DNA of 14,942 nucleotides from an uncultured Collinsella sp. (GTDB taxonomy: Bacteria > Actinomycetota > Coriobacteriia > Coriobacteriales > Coriobacteriaceae). The translations under genes and the position numbers were made by a program. Location: NCBI GenBank assembly GCA_958438955.1, contig CAUBTS010000048.1, positions 1-14,942 of the forward strand, written 5' to 3'. The notes below the pieces were generated by a model. That model was not told the DNA's origin. It was given only the letters and a program-made list of their open reading frames with translations, and ran no database searches. Below are positions 7,466-14,412 of the stretch, in pieces (position 1 is the stretch's first letter; each line of letters opens with the position of its first letter).

Positions 7466-8857
7466 CTACGCCGTCAACGGCGCGGGCTCATGCGGCTCGC
7501 CGTTCAGCTCGACGATGACCTGCGTTCCCACGCCCTCCTGGGACTTCACGCGCATGCCGGAATCTTCTCCGTAAAAGAAATGGATGCGCTGAAGCACGTT
7601 GAAGAGCGCCAGGCCGCAACCTCGCTTGACGGAGCCGTCGGCGGTAATGCTCTCGGGCTCCTCCAGGCGATGTTGCTCAAACAGATGCGCGCAGACCTCT
7701 TCGCTCATACCGATGCCATCGTCCTCGACGATGATCTCCAAACCGTCATCGGTCTCGAAAGCCCTAACATGAATAGAAAGCGGCTCGGTCTCGCGCTGCG
7801 CGTGCTTGATGCAGTTTTCGAGCAACGGCTGCAAGATAAACGGCGGCACCATGCAATCGCGCACCTCAAAGTCGATATCGACCGAGACGCGCAGACGGCC
7901 GTCGCCATAACGAGCCTGCATAAGATTGATATAGCGAGTGCCCTGTTCCACCTCGTGCTCGAGCGTTGTGAGGGTATCGGAATCAGAAAGCGTCTGACGG
8001 TAGTAGTTGGAGAAGTCGATCAGCAGCGACCTGGCCTTGTCCGGCTCGGTACGCACGAGCGACACGATGGTGCTGATGGTGTTAAACAGAAAATGAGGAT
8101 CGACCTGCGATTGCAAGGCGCGCAGCTCCACGCGGGCCGTAAGCTCGTCCTGGCGCTCGAGCTCAAAGCTCGCAAGCTGCGTGGAAATGAGGTCGGCAAA
8201 GCCCGAGGCAAGCGCCGTCTGGCGCATATCGATGCTGCTCAGACGGGGATAATACAGCTCGAGCGTGCCCACGCAATGCCCGCGCACGGTAAGCGGTGCA
8301 ACAATACCGGCGCGCAGGCGCGGAAAGTAGCCACCTGTCTCGGTCGAGGCATCGCGCGAGAACACGCTTTGCTCACCGCTGTTGATCACGTTGAGCGTAG
8401 TCCGCAGCACCACCGGGGTGCCCGCGGGGCATTTTGCCGAGTCCTCGCCCCAGCTTGCCAACACCTGCTTGCCGTCGGTAAAGCAGATGGCAGAGGCGAT
8501 AGTTTCGGACAGGATGATCTTAGAGGCGCCTAGGGCAGCTTCGGGCGTAAGGCCGCGCGACGTGTAGGCGAATATTTTTGAAGCGATGGCGAGCGTGCGG
8601 TCGGTTGCACTCGATGTGAGGTCGTCGGGAACGACAAAGACGTACGAGAAGAAGAAGCACAGCATGACCAAGCCGGCAATGACGACAACGGCCGGAACGG
8701 GATTGGGATTATCGGTTAGATCCCAGATGAGCAGCAGGATAAGCAGCGGAACGACAATACCGAGCAAGATGGCTTGAACCACATGCTGAGCGGTACGAAA
8801 GACCTTGGTAGAGTTGTAGCTCTTGCCCAGAATCAGCCTATTGAGATCCACCGTCAT
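7466..8857 (-). CDS. LytS-type sensor histidine kinase (pair 2)
   Basis: A 463-residue membrane kinase with two hydrophobic helices (about 26-46 and 55-76) and a GAF-like region (about 105-205). It has the phosphoacceptor H255 in VDPHFLFNT, N-box QPLLENCIKHA (343-353), DDGIGM (379-384) and a glycine lid (413-415). Like its paralogue at 1596-2939 it lacks the long multi-helix sensor of true LytS. Start choice is delicate. AAGGAG abuts the ATG at 8857 directly, while a GTG two codons on (8851) has ideal 6-base spacing from it; either is possible. The frame runs on to an ATG at 8920, but that extension would translate the terminator hairpin of the upstream gene and has no ribosome binding site, so I reject it. 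It forms a unit with the LytTR regulator downstream. The ligand is unknown. Confidence 0.92.
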   Translation of the reverse strand: MTVDLNRLILGKSYNSTKVFRTAQHVVQAILLGIVVPLLILLLIWDLTDNPNPVPAVVVIAGLVMLCFFFSYVFVVPDDLTSSATDRTLAIASKIFAYTSRGLTPEAALGASKIILSETIASAICFTDGKQVLASWGEDSAKCPAGTPVVLRTTLNVINSGEQSVFSRDASTETGGYFPRLRAGIVAPLTVRGHCVGTLELYYPRLSSIDMRQTALASGFADLISTQLASFELERQDELTARVELRALQSQVDPHFLFNTISTIVSLVRTEPDKARSLLIDFSNYYRQTLSDSDTLTTLEHEVEQGTRYINLMQARYGDGRLRVSVDIDFEVRDCMVPPFILQPLLENCIKHAQRETEPLSIHVRAFETDDGLEIIVEDDGIGMSEEVCAHLFEQHRLEEPESITADGSVKRGCGLALFNVLQRIHFFYGEDSGMRVKSQEGVGTQVIVELNGEPHEPAPLTA

Positions 8858-8881
8858 CTCCTTCTTACCGACGCACCCCAT

Positions 8882-8911
8882 AGCAATAAAGAGGGCCGCA
8901 AGCGACCCTCT
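8882..8911 (-). terminator. Intrinsic terminator after the amidohydrolase gene
   Basis: On the minus strand AGAGGGTCGC and GCGGCCCTCT (8902-8911 with 8890-8899) form a near-perfect stem with one G-U pair and a tight loop, followed by TTATTG. It lies about 58 bases past the amidohydrolase stop. It is only about 32 bases upstream of the second kinase's start, the same tight arrangement seen at 4145-4179 and 751-800. Confidence 0.72.
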
Positions 8912-8969
8912 CCATTGCATTATGCAATCAAATACTGTGTTTTACATCAAGCCATCGATGAACGGTAGC

Positions 8970-10247
8970 TTAGGCGCTGTACTTGTTTGCCTCGCCGAAG
9001 GTGCCGCCCTCGACAATCCAGCCGTCCTTCATGATGACGTCCATGTTGTCGGTGTTGAGCACGTGGATGTCGGCGGCGACGTCACCGTTGACGACCAGCA
9101 GGTCGGCGCACTTGCCGGCCTCGATGGACCCGGTCTCGTCCTCGATGTGGCACATCTTGGCACCGTTGAGGGTGGCACAGGTGATGGTCTCGACCGGGGT
9201 GAAGCCGATCTTGTCGACGAACTCGTACATCTCCTCGATGGAGCAGGTGCCGTACGGGGTGACGAAGGAGAAGGAATCGGAGCCGATCGTCATGACGACG
9301 CCGCGCTTCTTGGCCTCGCGCAGGCAGTCGTAGTTGCGCTGCAGCTCCTTCTCGACCAGGGTGCCCTCGTACTTGTCGTGCAGCTCGGGGACGTAGACGG
9401 GCGGATAGGTGGCGTACCAGGTGGGCAGGAAGGCGATCGTCGGGGTGAAGAAGGTGCCCTGCTCGGCCATGAGGTCCATGGTGCGCTCATCGATATCGAA
9501 GCCGTGGATCAGCTGCTCGCAGCCAAAGCGGACGGAATCGTAGGCAGCGGCGTGGTTGTTGTAGCAGTGGCTCCACACGGGGATGCCGACCATCTTGGCC
9601 TCTTCGACCACAGCCTGAATCTCCTCGGAGCAGTAGTGCTGGTCGCGGCCGGAGTCCCAGCGCCAGATGCCGCCACCGGTAGCCCAGATCTTGATGGCAT
9701 CGGGGTTCTCGCGCAGGCGACGACGGACGGCCTTGCGCAGATCCCAAGGACCGTCGACCTGATCGCCCCAGGGGTGCGATTCCTTGTTGAGCTCCTGGCT
9801 GCAGTGGTGGGAGTCGCCGTGGCCGGCAACGCGGCAGAAGCCAAGGCCGGTGGCCAGAACGCGCGGGCCCTTGAAGACGCCCTTGTCGATGCAGTCACGG
9901 ATCTGGATACCAAAGCGGCCGATCTCGCAGACGGTGGTGAGGCCGTGGGTGAGGCAGTCGTAGGCCTGCTTGACGGCGACGGCCTGCTTCTCGAGAAGCG
10001 GCTGCATGACCCAGTCGGTGTCATCGTCGGTCAAGTTGCCCGAGAAGTGCAGGTGGGTGTCGATCAGGCCGGGAAGGACGGTCTTGCCGGCGGCGTCGAT
10101 GACCTCAACGCCCTCGGGAAGGTCCTGCATGGCGCCGGCGTACTCGATCTTGCCGTTGTCGTCGACGAGAACGAGGGAGTTCTCGACCGGCTCGGCACCG
10201 GTACCGTCGATGAGCTTGCCGCCAACGATTGCATACTTAGTGGACAT
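8970..10247 (-). CDS. Metal-dependent amidohydrolase (imidazolonepropionase/prolidase-like)
   Basis: A 425-residue amidohydrolase-superfamily enzyme. It has a small N-terminal beta-sandwich part, then the TIM barrel with every metal-site element: HLH (H65, H67) in LIDTHLHFSG, lysine K186 in AIKIWATGGG (expected to be carboxylated and bridge two metals), H227 in VWSHC, H248 in LIHGF and D324 in IGSDSF. It closes with the usual C-terminal return strand ADLLVVNGDV. Relatives cleave Xaa-Pro or Xaa-Arg dipeptides, N-acyl amino acids or imidazolonepropionate; which applies here cannot be read from sequence. It has no signal peptide, so it should be cytoplasmic. The ATG at 10247 has a strong AAGGAGGA. 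It lies 131 bases after the permease, with no T-tract terminator between, so the two are probably co-transcribed as an uptake/hydrolysis pair. Codon use is very strict (Lys almost always AAG), hinting at high expression. Confidence 0.9.
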   Translation of the reverse strand: MSTKYAIVGGKLIDGTGAEPVENSLVLVDDNGKIEYAGAMQDLPEGVEVIDAAGKTVLPGLIDTHLHFSGNLTDDDTDWVMQPLLEKQAVAVKQAYDCLTHGLTTVCEIGRFGIQIRDCIDKGVFKGPRVLATGLGFCRVAGHGDSHHCSQELNKESHPWGDQVDGPWDLRKAVRRRLRENPDAIKIWATGGGIWRWDSGRDQHYCSEEIQAVVEEAKMVGIPVWSHCYNNHAAAYDSVRFGCEQLIHGFDIDERTMDLMAEQGTFFTPTIAFLPTWYATYPPVYVPELHDKYEGTLVEKELQRNYDCLREAKKRGVVMTIGSDSFSFVTPYGTCSIEEMYEFVDKIGFTPVETITCATLNGAKMCHIEDETGSIEAGKCADLLVVNGDVAADIHVLNTDNMDVIMKDGWIVEGGTFGEANKYSA

Positions 10248-10378
10248 GGTTCCTCCTTATGGATCCATATAGTGGGCGAGGCCGTGTTGGGTTAAGGCCT
10301 CACAAAGCTACCCAAGTGGCGCCGGGTTCGGCGCGCGGAAGAGAGGGTCCCGCGCACCTGATCCGCCCCGGCTCGGCG
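10248..10378 (-). other. Permease-amidohydrolase spacer with three stem-loops
   Basis: This gap holds three inverted repeats: GCGCGG/CCGCGC (10333-10338 with 10350-10355), CGCCG/CGGCG with a 4-nt loop (10320-10324 with 10329-10333), and GAGGCC/GGCCTC (10278-10283 with 10296-10301). None is followed by a T-run, so read-through from the permease gene is likely. The stems may stabilise or process the shared mRNA (inference). Confidence 0.4.
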
Positions 10379-11830
10379 TTACTTTTTGCGGGAATTGGTG
10401 AAAGCCATGAGGGCCAGGCCAATAGCCAACCAGCCGATCACGATGCTCCACTCCACCATGTTGAGGGAGGCGGGAGAGAACGGAATCACAAGCAGGCCGA
10501 TGATGATGGCGCAGGCAGCGATAGCGAGGGAGATGCCAAACTTGCCACCGGGCACCTCGTAGGGACGAGGCAGGTCGGGCTCGGTGAAGCGCATGCGCAG
10601 GCAGGCGAGGGCGACCATGCCGCAGGAGAAGATGAAGGCGAGAGCCGACACGTTGGTCAGAGGGATAAGCATGTTCTTGCCCAGGAACGGACCGACGACG
10701 GTGATGACGCCCAGAACAACGCAGGCGAGCTTGGGAGCGCCGGACTTGGGGTCGACCTCGGCGAACTTCTCGGGCAGCTGGCCCTTGCGGCCCATGGCGA
10801 GCATGATGCGGCTCGTTGCGCCGTAGAAGGAGTTCATCGGGCCCATGGGTCCAAGCGTGGCGATGACGAGCATGGCCAGGTACAGGAGCATGTTGATGCC
10901 CTTGAGACAGGCAAGCGCGGGAACCGGGCTCTTAACAAACTCATGCCAGTCGAGAATGGTACCGAACGAGTAGATGCAGACCATGTAGAAACCGCCGGCG
11001 GCCAGCAGGGCCAGGGAGATGATCTTGCCGAACTTGTTCCAGTTGAGGCCCTCGGCTGCTTCCTCAGCCTGCTGAGGAATGGTGTCGAAGCCGGCGTAGA
11101 AGAACGGGGTCAGAACCAGGACCGACACGATGCCGGCAAACAGGCTGGTGCTCTCGGTAGCGGCCTTGCCGCCGCCAGCGCCGGTGACCTGGGAGAACAC
11201 GGGCATGGCGTTGTCCGGCGAGCCGGTGAACAGCGAGACGCCCATGGCGAGCAGCATGCCGCAGAGCAGAGCCTTGGTCAGGAAGGCCTGGAGCTTGGCG
11301 GCCGAGCTGGCGCCGCGGAAGTTGAGGAAGATGACGTAGACTGCAAAGCCGAGCGCGATCAGCGTCGGGAACAGGTAGACGTCGGCCCCCAGGATGGTGT
11401 AGAGCTTGACGGCGCGCAGCCACTCAAGACCGGGTAGGCTGCCGAACATCTCGGACACGAGGGTCGAAATGGCGATGGCCTCCCACGGGCACAGGATGCC
11501 GTTGCCCAGGGCCAAAAGCCATCCGGTGATGTAGCTCAGTGTACGGCCAAAGCTACGATCGACATACTCGACGATGCCGCCCGAGATGGGGATAGCAGCC
11601 GTGAGCTCACCGAAAACAGCTCCGACGGGCACGAGGAAGATTGCACCCAAGAGGAATGCGATCATAGCGGGAACGGGACCGCCGCCCACGACCATCCAGT
11701 CGCCGACCTGCAGAACCCAACCGGTACCGATGATGGCACCGAAACCGATGGTGAAGAAGTTCCAGAGCGAAAGCGTTTTCTTCATGCCGCCGTTATCCTC
11801 GACTGCAACTTCTGCGTTCTTGTCCGCCAT
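10379..11830 (-). CDS. APC-superfamily amino acid permease
   Basis: A 483-residue polytopic membrane protein with about 12 helices. The first helix carries GFGAIIGTGW (29-38), the glycine-rich unwound substrate-binding segment of APC transporters. The sixth-helix region FFYAGFDTIPQQAEEA fits the matching substrate-site motif. It should import an amino acid or related amine by symport or exchange; specificity is not deducible. The ATG at 11830 has AGGAGG about 7 bases upstream. The downstream partner is the amidohydrolase, suggesting the cargo (or an N-linked derivative) is the enzyme's substrate. Carbamate kinase nearby suggests amino acid or amide catabolism for energy. The leader upstream is long (about 350 bases) and rich in inverted repeats. 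Codon use is as strict as in the amidohydrolase, so it is likely strongly expressed. Confidence 0.9.
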   Translation of the reverse strand: MADKNAEVAVEDNGGMKKTLSLWNFFTIGFGAIIGTGWVLQVGDWMVVGGGPVPAMIAFLLGAIFLVPVGAVFGELTAAIPISGGIVEYVDRSFGRTLSYITGWLLALGNGILCPWEAIAISTLVSEMFGSLPGLEWLRAVKLYTILGADVYLFPTLIALGFAVYVIFLNFRGASSAAKLQAFLTKALLCGMLLAMGVSLFTGSPDNAMPVFSQVTGAGGGKAATESTSLFAGIVSVLVLTPFFYAGFDTIPQQAEEAAEGLNWNKFGKIISLALLAAGGFYMVCIYSFGTILDWHEFVKSPVPALACLKGINMLLYLAMLVIATLGPMGPMNSFYGATSRIMLAMGRKGQLPEKFAEVDPKSGAPKLACVVLGVITVVGPFLGKNMLIPLTNVSALAFIFSCGMVALACLRMRFTEPDLPRPYEVPGGKFGISLAIAACAIIIGLLVIPFSPASLNMVEWSIVIGWLAIGLALMAFTNSRKK

Positions 11831-12184
11831 TGTTCCCCTCCTTTCCTGTTTGACGCCCTTGGCGTCACCCCTTGCGCGGTCCGTTTTGCCGCGCGCTTTT
11901 ATTCCATGGCTTTAAGATACGGCCTTGGCGCAGCAGCGCCGCTCGCAGCTCGACCGAAGGCAGAACTGCAAAACGAGCGGCACCGTTTTTGGGACGAACG
12001 GCGGGAGACGTCATTCGTCTTGGACGCTTTCATCTTGTCTGCTTTTGAATACCTGTTGCCGTGGCGCTTGGCGCGCGGCGCGGCAACGTTCATACCATTT
12101 GTCAGGCTTTTGGCGCACATGCCCATGTGTCGTGCATCTTTTTATGTAGGATAGACAAGTTACACATGAGGCAAGGTGATTCGA
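11831..12184. promoter_or_regulatory. Divergent intergenic region with many inverted repeats
   Basis: This 354-base region separates the minus-strand permease from the plus-strand peptidase and must hold both promoters; I could not place either with confidence. Perfect inverted repeats are TGACGCC/GGCGTCA (11851-11867), GCGCGG/CCGCGC (about 11875-11895), GGCGC/GCGCC (11927-11940), GCCGCTCG/CGAGCGGC (11938-11981), AGACG/CGTCT (about 12006-12020) and GTTGCCG/CGGCAAC (12055-12087). The first stands about 20 bases upstream of the permease start, close to its ribosome binding site. The density suggests a structured leader for the permease mRNA or an accumulation of intergenic repeats. It matches no riboswitch I recognise. 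Short open frames here have poor codon use. Confidence 0.45.
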
Positions 12185-13186
12185 ATGGCATACGGATACA
12201 ATGACGGCGACCAACGGCCACAAAGCGTGCGCCTTGCCGGCCGCACCACACCAACGCCCAGAAGCACCTCCGACAACGACAACCCGCAGCGCCCCCAAGA
12301 GCAGCCCGGGGCTTCTTCGCGGCAACAAAGCCGTACCGTGCAGCAGTCAGACCGCGTGAGTACGAGCACACGCCAACGCCAGACCGACACATCGCAGCCA
12401 CGTCGCTACGATCGCCGTAAGACCGACTACTACGTCAAGCGCTCCTTTTCGCGACCTCAACGCGATCGCGGCAATTCCGCCCCTCACCCTGCGTCGCACG
12501 CCACAAGCCACGCGCTTCCGGCCCGCCGCCTACGCCTTACGCTTTGCTCCATCGCCGCCTGCCTCGTCTTTGTGTTTTTGGGATCCTGTATCTCCCACGG
12601 ATCAGCCGGTCTTGAGCCCACTGCCGAAGACAAGCTGCTTAAAGCTCCCGTCGCGCCCGGTTACTCCTTTGCGTTCTCGACCCCACGCTCGCAATGGCAG
12701 GCCGGCGCCATGCCCCACATCTACCAAATTGACCCCGCATGGTCGGAGCTGCCCTATGCCGGCGGCACTATTCGCGAAAACGCTTGCGGTCCCACTTGCC
12801 TCACCATGGTCTATATCTTTAAGACCGGCCACACCGATAAGACGCCGGTCGATATATGCGCACTGGCCGAAGCCGGCAACTACGCCCCCACCGGTGCCAC
12901 CGAGTGGTCGTTTATGACAGGCGGTGCGTGGCAGCTGGGGCTCAACGGAACACAGCTCTATAACGATCGCGAATCGATTACCCAAGCACTTCGCTCGGGT
13001 GCGCCCGTCATCGCCGCAGTGCGCCCCGGTACGTTTACCAACGTAGGCCACTACATCGTGCTCTACGGCATCGACGACGCCAACCAGATTGGCGTCTACG
13101 ACCCCAACTCGGCCAGCCGCAGCGCCCGCCGCTGGGGCGTCGTAGAGGTCCTCAACGAAGTCGAAGCCATGTGGGCCTACTACTAG
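12185..13186 (+). CDS. Membrane-anchored C39-like cysteine peptidase domain protein
   Basis: A 333-residue protein, the only plus-strand gene here. Residues 1-115 are a low-complexity tail rich in Gln, Arg, Ser and Thr, probably disordered and cytoplasmic. One hydrophobic helix follows (about 118-136). The outer part holds a Peptidase_C39-like domain with Q181, catalytic C201 in ENACGPTCL, H289 in VGHYIVLYG and D306/N308 in YDPNS. This papain-like arrangement cleaves peptides or acts on peptides at the surface; its target is unknown. No transporter gene is adjacent, so a bacteriocin-exporter role is unlikely. The frame opens at a GTG (12176), but the ATG at 12185 has AAGGTG 6 bases upstream and is preferred. 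The helix ends in LGSC (132-135), resembling a lipobox but far from the N-terminus. The gene ends in a repeat: its stop codon overlaps the first repeat unit. Confidence 0.85.
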   Translation: MAYGYNDGDQRPQSVRLAGRTTPTPRSTSDNDNPQRPQEQPGASSRQQSRTVQQSDRVSTSTRQRQTDTSQPRRYDRRKTDYYVKRSFSRPQRDRGNSAPHPASHATSHALPARRLRLTLCSIAACLVFVFLGSCISHGSAGLEPTAEDKLLKAPVAPGYSFAFSTPRSQWQAGAMPHIYQIDPAWSELPYAGGTIRENACGPTCLTMVYIFKTGHTDKTPVDICALAEAGNYAPTGATEWSFMTGGAWQLGLNGTQLYNDRESITQALRSGAPVIAAVRPGTFTNVGHYIVLYGIDDANQIGVYDPNSASRSARRWGVVEVLNEVEAMWAYY

Positions 13187-13265
13187 TCATTGGGGACAGA
13201 CTTAAATGAGTGGTCATTGGGGACGCTCTTGTTTGACTAGTCATTTAAGAACGTCCCCAATGACT
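13185..13265. repeat. REP-like palindromic repeat cluster (three copies of a 26-base unit)
   Basis: Two direct copies (13185-13210 and 13212-13237) and one inverted copy (13240-13265) of a 26-base unit share the core GTCATTGGGGAC. The inverted copy matches the first at 22 of 26 positions and the second at 21 of 26. The second and third copies form a perfect 13-bp stem (13213-13225 with 13252-13264). The cluster lies between convergent genes, a usual place for REP/BIME elements, which are moved by REP-associated tyrosine (Y1) transposases. No transposase is in the window, so that link is inference. The first copy begins inside the stop codon of the peptidase gene. Confidence 0.8.
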
Positions 13266-13276
13266 AGGTGAATAGC

Positions 13277-13309
13277 AAAAGCCCCGCAGTCGGAGCGGAC
13301 TGCGGGGCT
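13277..13309 (-). terminator. Intrinsic terminator after arcC
   Basis: On the minus strand a perfect 12-bp stem (AGCCCCGCAGTC at 13280-13291 with its complement at 13298-13309) with a 6-nt loop is followed by TTTTG (13277-13280). It lies about 65 bases past the arcC stop and stops transcription before it runs into the repeat cluster and the convergent peptidase gene. Confidence 0.85.
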
Positions 13310-13328
13310 CATGAAGAGAGGCTAGTTT

Positions 13329-13352
13329 GTGGGCGCTTTGCCTGGCGCCCAC
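13329..13352 (-). other. Extra stem-loop in the arcC 3' region
   Basis: GTGGGCGC (13329-13336) and GCGCCCAC (13345-13352) form a perfect 8-bp stem with an 8-nt loop, between the arcC stop codon and its terminator. No T-run follows on either strand. It may protect the mRNA 3' end (inference). Confidence 0.4.
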
Positions 13353-13374
13353 GAGAGAGGCAACAGAGTAGAGA

Positions 13375-14337
13375 CTACTCGTGGATGCGGGTACCGGAGA
13401 GGCCAGCCATGGTCTCGGCGGCCTTGTCCAGAGCGCCGATGATGCAGGTGCGACCCTTGCGGGAACGGGCGAACTTGATGGCAGCGCGGACCTTGGGCTC
13501 CATGGAACCCTTGCCGAACTGGCCCTCGTCGGCCAGGCGCTCGGCCTCGTCGGCGGTGAGGTCCTCGAGCTCCTCCTGGTTGGGCTTGCCAAAGTTGATG
13601 GCGACATGCTCAACGGCGGTCAGCAGGAACAGAACGTCGGCGTCGCAGTCCTCGGCCAGCAGCTCGCCGCCCAGGTCCTTGTCGATGACGGCGGGAACGC
13701 CCTTGTAGCAGCCCTTGTTCTCGTAGTCGCGGACGACGGGGATGCCGCCGCCACCGCAGGCGATGACGATGAACTCGTTGTCGAGCAGGTTAAGGATGGA
13801 GTCAGCCTCGACGATCTTCTTGGGATCGGGGGAGGCGACGACGCGACGCCAGCCGCGGCCGGAATCCTCGACGAAGACCTTGGAGGGATCCTCGGCCATG
13901 AACTCCTTGGCCTGCTCCTCGGTGTAGAAGGGGCCGATCGGCTTGGTCGGGTTCTTGAACGCGGGATCGTCGGGATCGCACTCGATCTGGGTGACGACGG
14001 TGGCGGCGTGCCAACGCTTATAGCGCTTGTGCATCTCGCGGCCGATGCCCTGCTGCAGGTGATAACCAATGTAGCCCTGGGACATGGCGCCGCACTCGGG
14101 CAGCGGCATCTCGGGGGTACCGATGGCATCGTGGGCAGCGGCGAAGGCGTTCTGGATCATGCCGACCTGCGGGCCGTTGCCGTGGGTGATGATGATCTCA
14201 TTGCCCTGCTCGATGAGACCGAGGAGAGCGTGGGCGGTGTTGCTCACGGCCTCGATCTGCTCGACGGGGTTGTTGCCGAGGGCGTTGCCGCCAAGGGCGA
14301 CGACAATACGATCGGGCTTGCCAAGAGGCTTAGACAT
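13375..14337 (-). CDS. arcC: Carbamate kinase
   Basis: A 320-residue member of the amino acid kinase family, close to the usual 310-315 for carbamate kinases. It makes ATP and carbamate from carbamoyl phosphate and ADP, the last step of arginine deiminase, agmatine and related ureido-compound fermentations, in the cytoplasm. Hallmarks are VVALGGNALG near the N-terminus, THGNGPQVG, ACGGGGIPV in the middle and FLLTAVEHV towards the C-terminus. The frame extends to 14373, but the ATG at 14337 is preferred: AAAGGA lies about 8 bases upstream and the protein then starts just before the first strand. No arginine deiminase or transcarbamylase gene is in the window; the source of carbamoyl phosphate may be encoded to the right. 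Codon use is very strict, as in the permease and amidohydrolase. Its own terminator lies at 13277-13309. Confidence 0.96.
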   Translation of the reverse strand: MSKPLGKPDRIVVALGGNALGNNPVEQIEAVSNTAHALLGLIEQGNEIIITHGNGPQVGMIQNAFAAAHDAIGTPEMPLPECGAMSQGYIGYHLQQGIGREMHKRYKRWHAATVVTQIECDPDDPAFKNPTKPIGPFYTEEQAKEFMAEDPSKVFVEDSGRGWRRVVASPDPKKIVEADSILNLLDNEFIVIACGGGGIPVVRDYENKGCYKGVPAVIDKDLGGELLAEDCDADVLFLLTAVEHVAINFGKPNQEELEDLTADEAERLADEGQFGKGSMEPKVRAAIKFARSRKGRTCIIGALDKAAETMAGLSGTRIHE

Positions 14338-14372
14338 TGCTGGAATCCTTTCTGTAAAAGGCCTACAACCCA

Positions 14373-14410
14373 TTAATAACCCGCGTCCGTGCGATACGCG
14401 AGTTTATTAA
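14373..14410 (-). other. Inverted repeat in the arcC leader
   Basis: TTAATAA (14373-14379) and TTATTAA (14404-14410) pair, and an inner GCGT (14383-14386) pairs with ACGC (14396-14399). It starts about 35 bases upstream of the arcC start, just downstream of a possible -10 hexamer. It could be a leader stem-loop or an operator. Confidence 0.35.
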
Positions 14411-14412
14411 GG

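Noticed and set aside
8918..8970. LytTR binding site suggested by TACCGTT on the minus strand near 8960
   Set aside because: Only one half-site was found, with no second copy at the expected distance.
8823..10295. A 490-codon open frame on the plus strand opposite the amidohydrolase
   Set aside because: It is an antisense shadow. The strict codon use of the real gene avoids the codons that would create stops on the other strand. The antisense protein has repetitive Val/Asp/Gly/Ala composition and no domain.
10259..11437. Long plus-strand open frame opposite the permease
   Set aside because: Antisense shadow of a strongly biased membrane-protein gene. It has a low-complexity Gly/Glu/Asp/His-rich product and no recognisable family.
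11899..12154. Short open frames on both strands in the divergent intergenic region
   Set aside because: Poor codon use, basic low-complexity products, overlap with inverted repeats and no family resemblance.
12185..13186. Bacteriocin-processing transporter (C39 peptidase fused to an ABC exporter)
   Set aside because: The protein has one membrane helix, no ATPase domain, and no precursor peptide or transporter gene beside it.
13213..13264. CRISPR repeats
   Set aside because: Only three imperfect copies occur, one is inverted, and there are no regular spacers or cas genes. A REP-like palindrome explains them better.
13381..14376. A 331-codon plus-strand open frame opposite arcC
   Set aside because: Antisense shadow. 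Carbamate kinase on the minus strand is unambiguous.
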